DNA of 64,000 bases from Wenzhouxiangella sediminis (GTDB lineage: Bacteria > Pseudomonadota > Gammaproteobacteria > Xanthomonadales > Wenzhouxiangellaceae), in assembly GCF_003410055.1 (NCBI RefSeq), contig NZ_QUZK01000018.1, positions 62,001 to 126,000 of the forward strand. The letters are read 5' to 3'. Shown here piece by piece: positions 44,314-51,858 of the stretch. The notes below the pieces were generated by a model. The model made no database searches, had not been told where the DNA came from, and saw only the letters and a program-made list of their open reading frames with translations. Both the position numbers and the translations under genes were made by a program. Position 1 is the first letter of the stretch; every line of letters begins with the position of its first letter.

Positions 44314-44329
44314 TGTGTGCCAGCGCACA
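44314..44329. promoter_or_regulatory. TGTGCG-N4-CGCACA palindrome in the divergent promoter region
   Basis: TGTGTGCCAGCGCACA matches 11 of 12 positions. It lies 103 bp before the initiating transferase start and 94 bp before the methyltransferase-crp-crp operon, so it could mediate autoregulation of the encoded regulators. Confidence 0.65.
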
Positions 44330-44423
44330 GAACTGTTTCATTAGCCTTCTGTAATCTGCGCGTCCGATCATCAATCGTGGGCGACCCGTCCCGGTTTGAG
44401 CGGGCTCGGCGGGCAAGGCAAGT

Positions 44424-45221
44424 ATGGGAATAATCGGTGGGACCCTGGGATACAGCATACTCAGGGCAATCGCGCCGGCTCCTCCACAAAGGGGCGGCGA
44501 AGCGCAAGCGGACCAGGACTGCAAGCTGGAGCGCTATTTCGGTTCAGCCTTCCTCGGAACCCTGCGAGGCAAGACCGTCATCGATTTCGGCTGCGGCGAC
44601 GGACTGCAGGCGGTGACCATCGCCAGAAGGGTGCCGGACTGCCGGGTCATCGGCCTGGACATCCAGCCCCGCTTTCTCGAGAAAGCCAGGCTCCGAGCCG
44701 CCCGCTGCGGTGTTTCCAACCGATGCACTTTCACCGAGTCCACGCAGGAGCGCGCCGACGTCATCATCAGCATCGACGCTTTCGAGCATTTCGACGATCC
44801 CGCGAAAATTCTGGCGATCATGAACGGGCTGCTCAAGCGCGACGGTGAGGTCCTGGCTTCTTTTGGCCCGACCTGGCTGCATCCCTACGGTGGCCATCTC
44901 TTTTCGGTCTTTCCCTGGGCCCATCTCGTATTCACCGAGGCTGCGCTGATCCGCTGGCGCGCCCGCTTCCGCCCTGATGGGGCCACCCGCTTCTGCGAAG
45001 TCGAGGGTGGTCTCAACCAGATTCGCATCGCCGAGTTCGAGCGGCTGGTCGGGGACAGTCCCCTGGCCGTCGACTGGCTCGAAACGGCACCCATACGCAA
45101 CCTGTCTTTCCTGCGCTGGAAGCCCTTCCGGGAACTCGGCTCCAGCATCGTGCGATGTCGTCTGGTTCGCAGGGAAAGCCGTTGCGCCGAGCCGCAAGCA
45201 ATAGGGGAGTTGGCAGCATGA
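44424..45221 (+). CDS. SAM-dependent methyltransferase of the EPS locus
   Basis: A 265-residue class I methyltransferase with the SAM loop VIDFGCGDGLQAVTIA (about 52-67), an acidic VIGLDIQP, and ISIDAFEHFDDP as motif 4/post-II. The substrate is not evident; in EPS loci such enzymes often methylate a sugar or the lipid-linked intermediate. It is first in an operon with two Crp/Fnr regulators and an acyltransferase. The next start overlaps its stop (ATGA). Confidence 0.85.
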   Translation: MGIIGGTLGYSILRAIAPAPPQRGGEAQADQDCKLERYFGSAFLGTLRGKTVIDFGCGDGLQAVTIARRVPDCRVIGLDIQPRFLEKARLRAARCGVSNRCTFTESTQERADVIISIDAFEHFDDPAKILAIMNGLLKRDGEVLASFGPTWLHPYGGHLFSVFPWAHLVFTEAALIRWRARFRPDGATRFCEVEGGLNQIRIAEFERLVGDSPLAVDWLETAPIRNLSFLRWKPFRELGSSIVRCRLVRRESRCAEPQAIGELAA

Positions 45222-45979
45222 ACTCATCAGCAAGCCGGGTTTCTGTGCTCAGAGAACCGGTTGGACATCCTTACACCGGATTCAGGGGTGCGGAGTGCAA
45301 TCGGATTCTCCGGGGCATGAATCACCAGGACTACGCCCGTGTCCTTCCACACCTGACTCTTGTGGAATGGCACCGTGGAGAGATCATCCATGAATCCTGC
45401 GCGGTCCAGCGATACGCGTACTTTCCGGTCGACTCGCTCGCGTCCATCGTGCTCCTGCTCGAAGACGGGCACAGCTGCGAGATTGCCGTCGTCGGCAATG
45501 ACGGCCTTCTGGGGCTTTCCATTTTCACCCAGACGGAATCGATGCCCAGCTATTCCACCGTGCAGGTGGCCGGCAGCGTCTATCGGCTCAAGGCCGCCGT
45601 TCTGCGTGAACTCGTGCATGACAGCGAGCACTTTCGCTCCCTGCTGCTTCGCTATACCCAGGTTCTTTTCACGCAGATAGGCCAGTCTGCGACCTGCAAT
45701 CGCTACCACACCATCCATCAGCAACTGGCGCGCTGGCTGTTGATCGCCATCGATCACCTGCCCGACAACCATCTCGAACTGACCCAGGAACAGATCGCCC
45801 ACAGCCTGGGGGTTCGACGAGAAGGGGTGACCGAAGCCGCCGGCCGGCTCCAGAAGGCCAAACTGATCGAGTATCGGCGCGGCCACATCCACGTTCTCGA
45901 TCGGCCGGGCCTCGAACACGAATGCTGCGAGTGCTACCGGACCGTCAAGCGGGAGACTGAACGTCTCCTGCCAGAGTGA
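45218..45979 (+). CDS. Crp/Fnr-family regulator A of a tandem pair
   Basis: A 253-residue regulator with a beta-roll sensor domain (YFPVDSLASIVLLLEDGHSCEIAVVGNDG in parts, about residues 60-95) and a C-terminal winged HTH (LTQEQIAHSLGVRREGVTEAAGRLQ). It keeps the R-E pair at the start of the recognition helix that in CRP contacts TGTG half-sites; the later Arg is replaced. Cyclic-nucleotide ligands cannot be confirmed. I start at the ATG at 45218, overlapping the methyltransferase stop. It is a good candidate for the TGTGCG-N4-CGCACA sites. Confidence 0.88.
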   Translation: MNSSASRVSVLREPVGHPYTGFRGAECNRILRGMNHQDYARVLPHLTLVEWHRGEIIHESCAVQRYAYFPVDSLASIVLLLEDGHSCEIAVVGNDGLLGLSIFTQTESMPSYSTVQVAGSVYRLKAAVLRELVHDSEHFRSLLLRYTQVLFTQIGQSATCNRYHTIHQQLARWLLIAIDHLPDNHLELTQEQIAHSLGVRREGVTEAAGRLQKAKLIEYRRGHIHVLDRPGLEHECCECYRTVKRETERLLPE

Positions 45980-46701
45980 TGGAACGGGCTGTCGACACCC
46001 AACCGCTCGGTCTCGGCAGGCGGACAAGCGAGACTGTCTCCGAAAACCGGATGCTCGACTGCCTGAGCCCGGATGAGCTGTCGCAGCTCATGGCCGTAAG
46101 CGACCTGACCAGCTTTGTCGCCGATGCCCGGATTGCCGTCGGGGGTGACGTGATCAGGGAAATCTACTTCCCGGTCAGCGGCTATGCCTCGCTGATGATC
46201 ACAGGCTCCGAGGAATCGAGCGTGCAGGTAGCATTCGCCGGCAGGGAAGGGATCCTGGGTTGGGAGTCCTTGCTGGGCCGTGAAAGCTTCCTGCTGGACA
46301 TCTACGTTCCGGAAGCCCTGAAAGCGCTCAGGGTCGATGTCGGAGAGTTTCTGATCCGGGCGGCCGCCAATGAGCATTGGCGTAACGTTCAGTTCAAGTA
46401 CGTGGCCGGATTGTTCACCGTGGTGGCGCGGGGCGTCCTTTGTGCCCGCTTCCATGTGCTCGAAGCGCGCCTGGCCCGCTGCCTGCTCGAGGTCAGCGAC
46501 AGGCATGCCGAGATCCCCATCCTGCTCACGCAGAATACCCTGGCAAAATTGCTCGGCGTTCGGCGCAGCGGCGTGACCAACGCCGCCACCCACCTGCAGT
46601 TGCTCGGGCTCATTCAGTACCGCCGCGGCGAAATCCGCCTCCTCGACCGCAAGGGACTGGAAGCGGCAGCCTGCGAATGCTACCGCTTCGATGTCCACTA
46701 G
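45979..46701 (+). CDS. Crp/Fnr-family regulator B of a tandem pair
   Basis: A 240-residue regulator similar in layout to the preceding gene product. The sensor domain contains YFPVSGYASLMI and GREGILGWESLLG, and the winged HTH is LTQNTLAKLLGVRRSGVTNAATHLQ. The recognition helix has R-S in place of R-E, so its DNA preference may differ, or it may work as a partner or anti-activator. The ATG overlaps the last base of the previous stop (TGATG); a GTG at 45976 is an alternative. It overlaps the acyltransferase gene by 11 bp. Confidence 0.87.
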   Translation: MERAVDTQPLGLGRRTSETVSENRMLDCLSPDELSQLMAVSDLTSFVADARIAVGGDVIREIYFPVSGYASLMITGSEESSVQVAFAGREGILGWESLLGRESFLLDIYVPEALKALRVDVGEFLIRAAANEHWRNVQFKYVAGLFTVVARGVLCARFHVLEARLARCLLEVSDRHAEIPILLTQNTLAKLLGVRRSGVTNAATHLQLLGLIQYRRGEIRLLDRKGLEAAACECYRFDVH

Positions 46702-47914
46702 TCCGACAAGGTGGGCAAGTTACAGCTGCGCCGTTTCGCGGGCGAATCCGGACGACAGCCCGCTCGCAGCCATCGTGAAGGATGCCGACGCGCCGCTGCA
46801 GGTTCATGTATACGAAGACGCCGCGTCGCTCGCCAGGATCGAGCCGGCCTGGCGAGAACTCATCTGCTCGGCGGGACATTCCGAGCCTTTCATGCGCCCC
46901 GAGTGGATTCGATCCTGGTGGAACGCCTTCGGGAAGGCCGGGCATCTCCGCCTGGTCACCGTATGGCAGGGGGAAAGGCTGGTGGGCATCCTGCCGCTGA
47001 TGCTCAACCGGGTGCGCCGGTACGGTATTCCGCTGCGCCGACTCGGGGCCCCGGCCAACGTTCATTCGCCTCGCGTTGATTGTATGGTGTCCCCGGACGT
47101 GACTGGCGTAATCGATGCGATCTGGCGCCATGTGGCCGGTATGGAAGGGCAGTGGGATATCTTCGAACTCCCGAGGTTGCTCTCGGATTCCCCGGTGATT
47201 CGGAGCCTTTCCGCCCGGGCGGAAACCGACGGATTCCGTTTTGGCTTGTGGCAGGCGGAATCCTCGCCCTTCATCAACACCGCTACGGAATGGAACCGCT
47301 ATCTCTCCGGGCGTTCGAGAAACTTCAGAAAGGAACTGCGCAGAAAGACCCGACAGTTGTCGCAAACGGGACGAATCGCTCTCGAGGTGGTCGTCGACCC
47401 CGTGGCCGTGCCCGAAGCGCTGGAGACCGGCTTCGAGATCGAGGCCGACGGCTGGAAGGGAAGGGCCGGATCGGCGATGAAGTCCAATGACGATGTTCGC
47501 CGCTTCTATCACGAACTGGCCGGGAGAATGGCCCACAGCGGTCTGCTTCGGCTGCATTTCCTGGAACTGGACGGCGAGCGCATCGCCTTCGACCTTTCAA
47601 TCGAGTTCGGGGGGCGACTCTACTCGCTGAAGTCCGGCTTCAGGGACGGTCTTTCGGCCAGCTCACCGGGCCTGGTTCTCCTGGGCCTGATGCTCGAGCA
47701 CTACATGGCCACGGAACTGGAAGAAATCGACCTGCTGGGAGAACAGGACGAGTTCAAGCAGCGCTGGACAAGCAACGCGCGCTCGCACCACTGGTTTGTC
47801 TGCTTTGCTCCAACGCCCCGCGCCAGCGCCGTCCACCGCATCAAGTTCGGCCTGATTCCGCGAATCAAGAAACTGGGGAAACGCTTGAAGGCGGTCGGGC
47901 ACACCGCCTCCTGA
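46691..47914 (+). CDS. BioF2-like GNAT acyltransferase (second)
   Basis: A 407-residue protein of the same broad family as the one at 34020. An N-terminal half has FMRPEWIRSWWNAFGKAG and LVGILPLML. A core follows with SGRSRNFRKELRRKTRQL and FELDGERIAF-like strands, then LYSLKSGFRDGLSASSPG. Such proteins are repeatedly found in EPS loci and are thought to modify the polymer or a linked peptide. Start inside the end of regulator B (11-bp overlap). Last gene of the operon. Its 3' end is 12 bp from the convergent host-attachment gene. Confidence 0.83.
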   Translation: MSTSPTRWASYSCAVSRANPDDSPLAAIVKDADAPLQVHVYEDAASLARIEPAWRELICSAGHSEPFMRPEWIRSWWNAFGKAGHLRLVTVWQGERLVGILPLMLNRVRRYGIPLRRLGAPANVHSPRVDCMVSPDVTGVIDAIWRHVAGMEGQWDIFELPRLLSDSPVIRSLSARAETDGFRFGLWQAESSPFINTATEWNRYLSGRSRNFRKELRRKTRQLSQTGRIALEVVVDPVAVPEALETGFEIEADGWKGRAGSAMKSNDDVRRFYHELAGRMAHSGLLRLHFLELDGERIAFDLSIEFGGRLYSLKSGFRDGLSASSPGLVLLGLMLEHYMATELEEIDLLGEQDEFKQRWTSNARSHHWFVCFAPTPRASAVHRIKFGLIPRIKKLGKRLKAVGHTAS

Positions 47915-47926
47915 CTTGCTCGCAGA

Positions 47927-48361
47927 TCAAAGGTACTCGGGCAGCTGAGCGCGAATGGCCGCGGCGTCCAGTCTCGAAACGTTCTTGGCCGTCTCGCTCC
48001 GGATCTGCTCTCGAGTGTCTTCGTCCAGGCTGTTGCGAAGTTGGCCCAGGAAACGCGGCGCAGCCAGGACATGCAGTCGTGACATCTTGCCGTCGAGCCG
48101 CGCCTGACGTAGACGGCGCGCCAGTTCCAGGGCCATGGTCTTCTCGGCATGTTCCCGGTGACTTTCCGGCTCGGCCATGGCAAAACGGCCTGAGCGCGAT
48201 CGATTCAAGCCGCGTCCCCGCTCGTCGGAAACCAGGTCCTGCTCGCGCAGGCGCGCGTCCGGGTTGAGCATGACGTCGAACTCCTCGATCGACTGGCCCT
48301 CGGTCTTGCGGAACAGGCGAACGCGGCTGCTGTCGGCCGCAATGACCCAACAATCACTCAT
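47927..48361 (-). CDS. Host attachment family protein
   Basis: A 144-residue cytoplasmic protein of the host-attachment family (first named in Agrobacterium; the biochemical role is unclear). The N-terminal WVIAADSSRVRLFR and the C-terminal LHVLAAPRFLGQLRNSL are typical, and a peptide-release-factor-like fold is often proposed. It is third in the operon hsp20, dodecin, host attachment. The stress-type neighbours and the FNR-type box upstream of the operon point to a role in anaerobic or stationary stress rather than attachment. Confidence 0.82.
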   Translation of the reverse strand: MSDCWVIAADSSRVRLFRKTEGQSIEEFDVMLNPDARLREQDLVSDERGRGLNRSRSGRFAMAEPESHREHAEKTMALELARRLRQARLDGKMSRLHVLAAPRFLGQLRNSLDEDTREQIRSETAKNVSRLDAAAIRAQLPEYL

Positions 48362-48370
48362 GACTGCGTA

Positions 48371-48571
48371 CTACTCGAGAACGAAACTCACGCGCATGGT
48401 CACTCGATAGCGAATGATGTTGCCGTCCTCGACAATCACCTTCTGCTCGGCAATCCAGGCTCCGCGCACGTTCTTCAGGGACTTCTCCGAGCGTTCGATG
48501 CCGCGCCGGATGGCGTCCTCGAAACTCTCGGTGGAGTCGGATGTAATCTCGACGACTTTTGCGACACTCAT
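48371..48571 (-). CDS. Dodecin family flavin-binding protein
   Basis: A 66-residue protein matching dodecin: VAKVVEITSDSTESFEDAI, IERSEKSLKNVRGAWIAEQ and a C-terminal YRVTMRVSFVLE strand. Dodecins form dodecamers that store or buffer flavins, or CoA in some species. W39 in GAW is the expected stacking residue. It lies 33 bp after hsp20 and 9 bp before the host-attachment gene, in one operon. Confidence 0.92.
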   Translation of the reverse strand: MSVAKVVEITSDSTESFEDAIRRGIERSEKSLKNVRGAWIAEQKVIVEDGNIIRYRVTMRVSFVLE

Positions 48572-48604
48572 GATGCGATCTCCTTGGTTCTGTTCTTGTT
48601 GGGT

Positions 48605-49048
48605 TCAGCTATTGATTTCGATCTTGCGGGCCACGGCCTTTTCGGACTTGGGAATCCTGATCTCGAGCACGCCGTCCTTCATGTGGGCTTCCACCCCGTC
48701 GTCGGCCGCATCGGGCAGGGAGAACTGGCGCGCAAAACTGCCTGAGAAGCGCTCTACGCGATGGAAATCCTCGCCTTCTTCCCGATGCTCTTCCTTGCGC
48801 TGGCCGCGCACGGTCAGAACGCCGTTTTCGAGCGTGACGTCGATGTCCTTGGGATCCACGCCGGGAATGTCGGCCTTGACGATGTAGGCCTTCTTGTTCT
48901 CCTTCAAATCCACGGCGGGAGCCCAGGACTCGGTGAAGAGCGATTCGTCGGGGAAATCATCGAAAGGCCACTCCGCCAGCGACATGAGGCGGCGAAGGGC
49001 GTTGCTGCTGGAATGCTGGGCGCGTTGGCGCCTGCGGGGAAGGGCCAT
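48605..49048 (-). CDS. Small heat-shock protein, Hsp20/alpha-crystallin
   Basis: A 147-residue ATP-independent chaperone. The alpha-crystallin domain runs from about VDLKENKKAYIVKADIPGV to GVLEIRIPKSE, with the conserved ENGVLTVRGQR and the G-V-L near the end. GGAGGT 6 nt before the ATG at 49048 decides the start. First gene of a three-gene stress operon. Upstream, TTGATGCGCGTCAA (49117-49130) is centred 41.5 bp from a site with TATGTT as -10. Confidence 0.94.
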   Translation of the reverse strand: MALPRRRQRAQHSSSNALRRLMSLAEWPFDDFPDESLFTESWAPAVDLKENKKAYIVKADIPGVDPKDIDVTLENGVLTVRGQRKEEHREEGEDFHRVERFSGSFARQFSLPDAADDGVEAHMKDGVLEIRIPKSEKAVARKIEINS

Positions 49049-49088
49049 GGTTCTACCTCCTTGGGAGTGGAGTGGGCAACGCTCATCC

Positions 49089-49130
49089 AACATACGCCCG
49101 GTCGAACCCCGGCGCATTGATGCGCGTCAA
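49089..49130 (-). promoter_or_regulatory. Candidate class II FNR/FixK-type promoter of the hsp20 operon
   Basis: TTGATGCGCGTCAA (49117-49130) matches TTGAT-N4-GTCAA fully. On the minus strand TATGTT (49089-49094) lies at -12 to -7 for a start at 49082, which puts the dyad centre at -41.5. The Shine-Dalgarno and ATG of hsp20 follow 34 bp later. The box may also affect the divergent gene at 49238. Confidence 0.7.
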
Positions 49131-49237
49131 CGCCGGTGAAGGTGGCCGCGAGCCCCGCGCCGTGACCTCTGGCACTGTGATCGGCTCAGCGGCTCATGCT
49201 TGAATGGTGGCTACGCATTCATCAACGAGGCGCAGTC

Positions 49238-50131
49238 ATGTCGATTCGATCATTCACCACCACCGCCGCCGTGGCGCTGCTGGCCTTGTCTTCGCTGGCA
49301 TCGGCCAGCGAGAGCATCAGCATTCCGGCCGGCTCGACCCACAAGGGCGATGTCGAGACCCGCAACGGCTCGGTCCGCATCGGCGATGAAGCCGTCGTCG
49401 AGGGCGCGCTGGAGAGTCGCAACGGCGACATCGAAACCGGCGTGTCGGTGACAGCCGGCAACGTGAGCACACGCAACGGCAGCATCGAACTGGGCGGCAA
49501 CGGCGAGTACGGCCGCATCGATTCACGCAACGGTTGGATCAGCCTGGGCGCCGGCGCGACCGCCGGAAGCATGGAGTCCCGGAACGGCGCCATCCGCATC
49601 GGCGAATCGGCCCGCACGGGCGGCCTGGTCTCGCGCAACGGCGGCATCGAGGTTGGTTCCGACGCCGTGGTGGGCGGCAACATCAAGACTCGCAACGGCC
49701 GTGTTGCCCTGGCGTCCGGCAGCCGGGCCGAAGGCCGGATCACGACCCGCAACGGCGGCGTCACCCTCGACGGCGCCACGGCGGAGCAGGGCATCCAGAC
49801 CCTGGCCGGCGACATCACGCTCGACAACGGCAGCCGGTCCGGCGGCGACCTGGTCATCGAGATCACCGAAGACAACGCGGGCCGCAACGGCGGCTTCTTC
49901 GGCTTCGGCGGCAGCCTGTCCTGGCCCGAGGCCGGCGACATCCGGGTGCTGGGCGGCAGCGAGGTCGACGGCAGCATCATCCTGCTGCTCGACGCCGACT
50001 ACGACGAGAAGCTTCCGGTCGTCGAGATCGCGGCCGACGCCTCGGTCACCGGCGACGTGCGCGTCGACAGCCGCGTCGAGCTGATCATCGAAGGCGAAGT
50101 CGGCGGCGAGATCGAACGCATCACGCCCTGA
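49238..50131 (+). CDS. Secreted protein of 18-19-residue RNG repeats, predicted beta-solenoid
   Basis: A 297-residue exported protein with a signal peptide (VALLALSSLASA). After it come eight near-perfect coils, each starting [ST]RNG and followed by a V/I-x-[LIV]-G strand and a second strand ending in G. The spacing is 18-19 residues between successive RNG motifs from about residue 42 to 180. The regular Asn and Gly turns predict a beta-solenoid, a form of polymer-forming or ice/surface-binding scaffold. The C-terminal third is acidic and has two further strand pairs. No catalytic motif is visible. It is a single gene, divergent from the stress operon. Confidence 0.8.
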   Translation: MSIRSFTTTAAVALLALSSLASASESISIPAGSTHKGDVETRNGSVRIGDEAVVEGALESRNGDIETGVSVTAGNVSTRNGSIELGGNGEYGRIDSRNGWISLGAGATAGSMESRNGAIRIGESARTGGLVSRNGGIEVGSDAVVGGNIKTRNGRVALASGSRAEGRITTRNGGVTLDGATAEQGIQTLAGDITLDNGSRSGGDLVIEITEDNAGRNGGFFGFGGSLSWPEAGDIRVLGGSEVDGSIILLLDADYDEKLPVVEIAADASVTGDVRVDSRVELIIEGEVGGEIERITP

Positions 50132-50148
50132 TACCGTCTTTCGGGCCG

Positions 50149-50172
50149 CGCCGTCGCCTTCGGGCGGCGGCG
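50149..50172. terminator. UUCG-loop hairpin after the beta-solenoid gene
   Basis: A stem of about 10 bp (CGCCGTCGCC / GGCGGCGGCG, one T-G wobble) closes a TTCG loop 18 bp after the stop. There is only a short A/T-rich tail and no long T-run. Confidence 0.55.
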
Positions 50173-50275
50173 TCAAATCAGCGTCAATATCCATGTGATA
50201 GTCTGTTGTGGCATCCGGTTGAATTCTTGGGAAGGGGTAAACCGGGTGTTCTGACAAACCGCGAGGAGAACGGTC

Positions 50276-51520
50276 GTGACCAAGCACGATCTCTCGTTGC
50301 GGGCGGGAAACGGCGGCCGTGCCGCCGACCTGCTTGCCTATCGGACATTGCGCGCCTCCGTCGGCTTGCCCCGGCTGACATCGCTCGGGCTCATCGCGCT
50401 CGGGTTGCTCGCGTCCTGGCTTTGCGTCTACGCAGCCGGTGGCGCAGGCGCCCTGGCGCCGCATCTCTACTACCTGCCCATCCTGTTCGCCGCCACCCGC
50501 TTCGGGCCCGTCGTCGCCCTGTGCACGGGCCTGGCGGCCATGTTCCTGGCCGGCCCGATGACGCCGGAATTCACCGCAACCGGCGAACCGCAGGATGCGT
50601 TCCAGTGGCTGACCCGCGGGGCGTTCTTCATCGGAATAGGGCAGCTGTCCGCCTGGCTGCTGGCACCGTCGATCCGCCCGATCACCGAAGAGCTCCATGC
50701 CCTGCAGCTCGAGCACCGAATCCGCCATGCGCTCACGCACGACGAATTCCGCCTGGTCTACCAGCCGATCTATTCCATTTCGAGCAGCCGCTATGTCGGG
50801 GTCGAGGCGCTGATCCGCTGGGAGCACCCCGTGCATGGGAACATCCCGCCCGACCAATTCATGGGCGTGGCCGAAGAAACCGACCTCATCCACGAAATCA
50901 CGGACTTCGTGCTCGACCAGGCCTGCCGCGCCGCATCGGAATGGCGCAACGTTGCCCTGGCACAGGGACGACCACCATTCCACGTGGCGGTCAACCTGTC
51001 TGCCCGCGACATGGAGCGCCCCGAACTGGCGCGCACGATCGAGACCGTCCTGGAAAGACACCAGCTACCCGCCGAACTGCTCCATCTGGAACTGACCGAG
51101 AGCGTGCTGGCCTTCGAGGGAACGGGCTTCCAGCTGCGCCAGCTCAAGAAGCTGGGCATCACGCTGTCCATCGACGATTTCGGAACGGGCTATTCCTCGC
51201 TGTCGTACCTTGACCGCTTTCCTTTCGACATCATCAAGATCGATCGCTCGCTGATCGCCAACCTGGGCCCAAACGCATCCAGTCAGAGCCTGGCGCGCGG
51301 CATGATCGCCCTTTCCGGCTCGCTCGAGATGCTGACGATTGCCGAAGGCATCGAAACCCGCGAGCAACTGGCCATCGCCCACGACATCGGCTTCGACCTG
51401 GTGCAAGGCTTCCTGTTCTCACGCCCGCGGCCGCCGGCCGAAATCCCGGCCCTGGTGGCGTCCAGCGTCGACCCCAGCCGGGCGCAGGCCGAATCCGCAG
51501 GCGACCGAAGCGAGCCGTAA
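50276..51520 (+). CDS. Membrane-bound EAL-domain cyclic-di-GMP phosphodiesterase
   Basis: A 414-residue protein. The N-terminal 135 residues hold three to four membrane spans (LGLIALGLLASWLCVYAAG, LYYLPILFAATRF, VVALCTGLAAMFLAG, AFFIGIGQLSAWLLA) as a sensor module. An EAL domain (about 148-400) follows with E177-A-L, NLSARD, LELTES, D300-D301-FGTGYSSL, KIDRSLI, EGIET and QGFLFSRP. All catalytic residues appear intact, so it should linearise c-di-GMP. GTG start with GAGGAG upstream. c-di-GMP usually controls EPS production, so it may affect the neighbouring EPS locus. Confidence 0.92.
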   Translation: MTKHDLSLRAGNGGRAADLLAYRTLRASVGLPRLTSLGLIALGLLASWLCVYAAGGAGALAPHLYYLPILFAATRFGPVVALCTGLAAMFLAGPMTPEFTATGEPQDAFQWLTRGAFFIGIGQLSAWLLAPSIRPITEELHALQLEHRIRHALTHDEFRLVYQPIYSISSSRYVGVEALIRWEHPVHGNIPPDQFMGVAEETDLIHEITDFVLDQACRAASEWRNVALAQGRPPFHVAVNLSARDMERPELARTIETVLERHQLPAELLHLELTESVLAFEGTGFQLRQLKKLGITLSIDDFGTGYSSLSYLDRFPFDIIKIDRSLIANLGPNASSQSLARGMIALSGSLEMLTIAEGIETREQLAIAHDIGFDLVQGFLFSRPRPPAEIPALVASSVDPSRAQAESAGDRSEP

Positions 51521-51612
51521 TCCAGTACTTGCCACCCGCCCCGGCAGCACTTGCCGCCCGATCAAACGGGCGGCGACAATCGAGCCGACAGAATCACCAA
51601 GAGAAACGAACC

Positions 51613-51831
51613 ATGCCCAAGCCACTCACCGTAATCCTGGCCGCCCTGATCTGCTGCGCCTGCAACGACACCACATCGACTGCGACGGACAACGACGAGA
51701 CCGACGAATCCGAGCGCGCCAAGACCGGCTACGAACAGTCACTCGAGCGCGCCCGCGAAGTCGAAGACGAAGTGCTCGAGGCCGCCGAGAAGCAGAAAGA
51801 GGCCATAGAAGAGCAGACCGGCGACGGCTGA
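51613..51831 (+). CDS. Small lipoprotein with a coiled-coil tail
   Basis: A 72-residue protein with a short signal sequence (LTVILAALICCAC) that ends in a possible lipobox (ICCAC). A Thr/Asp-rich linker follows, then a charged helix (YEQSLERAREVEDEVLEAAE) likely to be a coiled coil. The size and layout recall Lpp-like or entericidin-like envelope lipoproteins, but it is not a clear member of either. It lies 92 bp after the EAL gene. Confidence 0.6.
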   Translation: MPKPLTVILAALICCACNDTTSTATDNDETDESERAKTGYEQSLERAREVEDEVLEAAEKQKEAIEEQTGDG

Positions 51832-51858
51832 CAAGGCCGGCAGAAAAAGAAAAAGCCG

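Noticed and set aside
15604-47914. Exosortase (XrtA)/PEP-CTERM sorting system
   Set aside because: Several EPS genes belong to families found with it, but no exosortase, PEP-CTERM protein or PrsK/PrsR pair was found in the window.
50197-50290. Cyclic-di-GMP riboswitch in front of the EAL gene
   Set aside because: The GEMM conserved core is not present; only an unexplained similarity to the leader at 56.6 kb was seen.
49534-51213. A 559-codon plus-strand frame overlapping the beta-solenoid and EAL genes
   Set aside because: It is extremely Arg/Pro/Gly-rich, a typical high-GC shadow, and conflicts with two well-supported genes.
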